A stretch of DNA of 64,000 nt from CBDHHC01 sp965263345 (GTDB lineage: Bacteria; Pseudomonadota; Alphaproteobacteria; Rhizobiales; CBDHHC01). Made by a program: the position numbers and the translations under genes. This document shows, one piece after another, positions 63,969 through 64,000 of the stretch. Within the stretch, counting starts at the first letter, position 1; each line of letters starts with the position of its first letter. Where the stretch lies: assembly GCA_965263345.1 (NCBI GenBank), contig CBDHHC010000021.1, positions 1 through 64,000 on the forward strand, read 5' to 3'. Below the pieces are notes generated by a model. That model was not told the DNA's origin and did not search any database. It saw only the letters and a program-made list of their open reading frames with translations.

Positions 63969-64000
63969 AAAAAACGCGATATAATCAGAGACGCAGTATA

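Overview
The window reads as a chromosomal segment of an AT-rich alphaproteobacterium. The pointers are a two-domain cold-shock protein, a glpVSTPQU glycerol transporter with glpR, glpD and glpK, a fused DctQM TRAP permease, an otn/ltnD sugar-acid cluster, and single-chain GcvP. No 16S rRNA or other decisive taxonomic marker is present, so I go no further than class. Core genes (dnaE, gcvP, gspD, glp, otn) are intact. Most broken genes lie in accessory loci; purB is the exception.

Layout. 1-4040: 3' part of an RHS polymorphic toxin gene, its probable immunity gene and a DUF4240 gene, all with frame breaks, mostly at homopolymers. 4100-5943: repeat element, HigBA toxin-antitoxin and a Phd/PIN toxin-antitoxin. 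5956-15975: type II secretion in two divergent operons (gspLMCDK leftward, gspEFHIJ rightward), with no gspG, gspN or gspO in the window. 16182-22560: a second RHS locus (SpvB-like head, FG-GAP repeats, RHS core, Hint domain, toxin tip, immunity gene), broken in the middle, then a dense repeat field around a REP-associated tyrosine transposase (RAYT) and a DUF6881 immunity-like gene. 22577-25576: OmpR/EnvZ-type two-component system divergent from two small secreted proteins. 26044-36382: glycerol uptake and catabolism. 37217-45177: TRAP transporter, LacI regulator and ltnD-otnK-otnC-otnI, predicted to turn L-threonate or a related sugar acid into dihydroxyacetone phosphate. 45316-49550: CcdAB, secreted DUF1036 protein, SnoaL-like protein and more repeats. 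49549-55600: sdaA, gcvP and gcvT behind a tandem glycine riboswitch, without gcvH. 55856-60544: dnaE, a DUF192 lipoprotein and a double cold-shock protein. 61058-63968: glyoxalase I, tRNA-Glu, a decayed purB copy and an unknown gene.

The most distinctive feature is a family of REP hairpins spread over the accessory regions. Most keep a fixed frame, GCCGG(A/T)C - 15-nt self-complementary core - G(A/T)CTGA, usually followed by GTTCTTGC or a close variant. The 15-nt core changes completely between subfamilies while staying able to pair. Copies are often paired head to head through GTTCTTGC...GCAAGAAC. One intact RAYT gene sits between inverted copies, and 3' ends of a second RAYT lineage are stuck to three other copies. 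These repeats abut or interrupt several broken or captured genes.

Functionally, the glp and otn modules both deliver dihydroxyacetone phosphate, and sdaA plus gcvTP handle serine and glycine under glycine control, so the metabolic part looks like a scavenger of small polar carbon sources. The RHS toxins, toxin-antitoxin pairs and secretion system form the competitive or accessory part.
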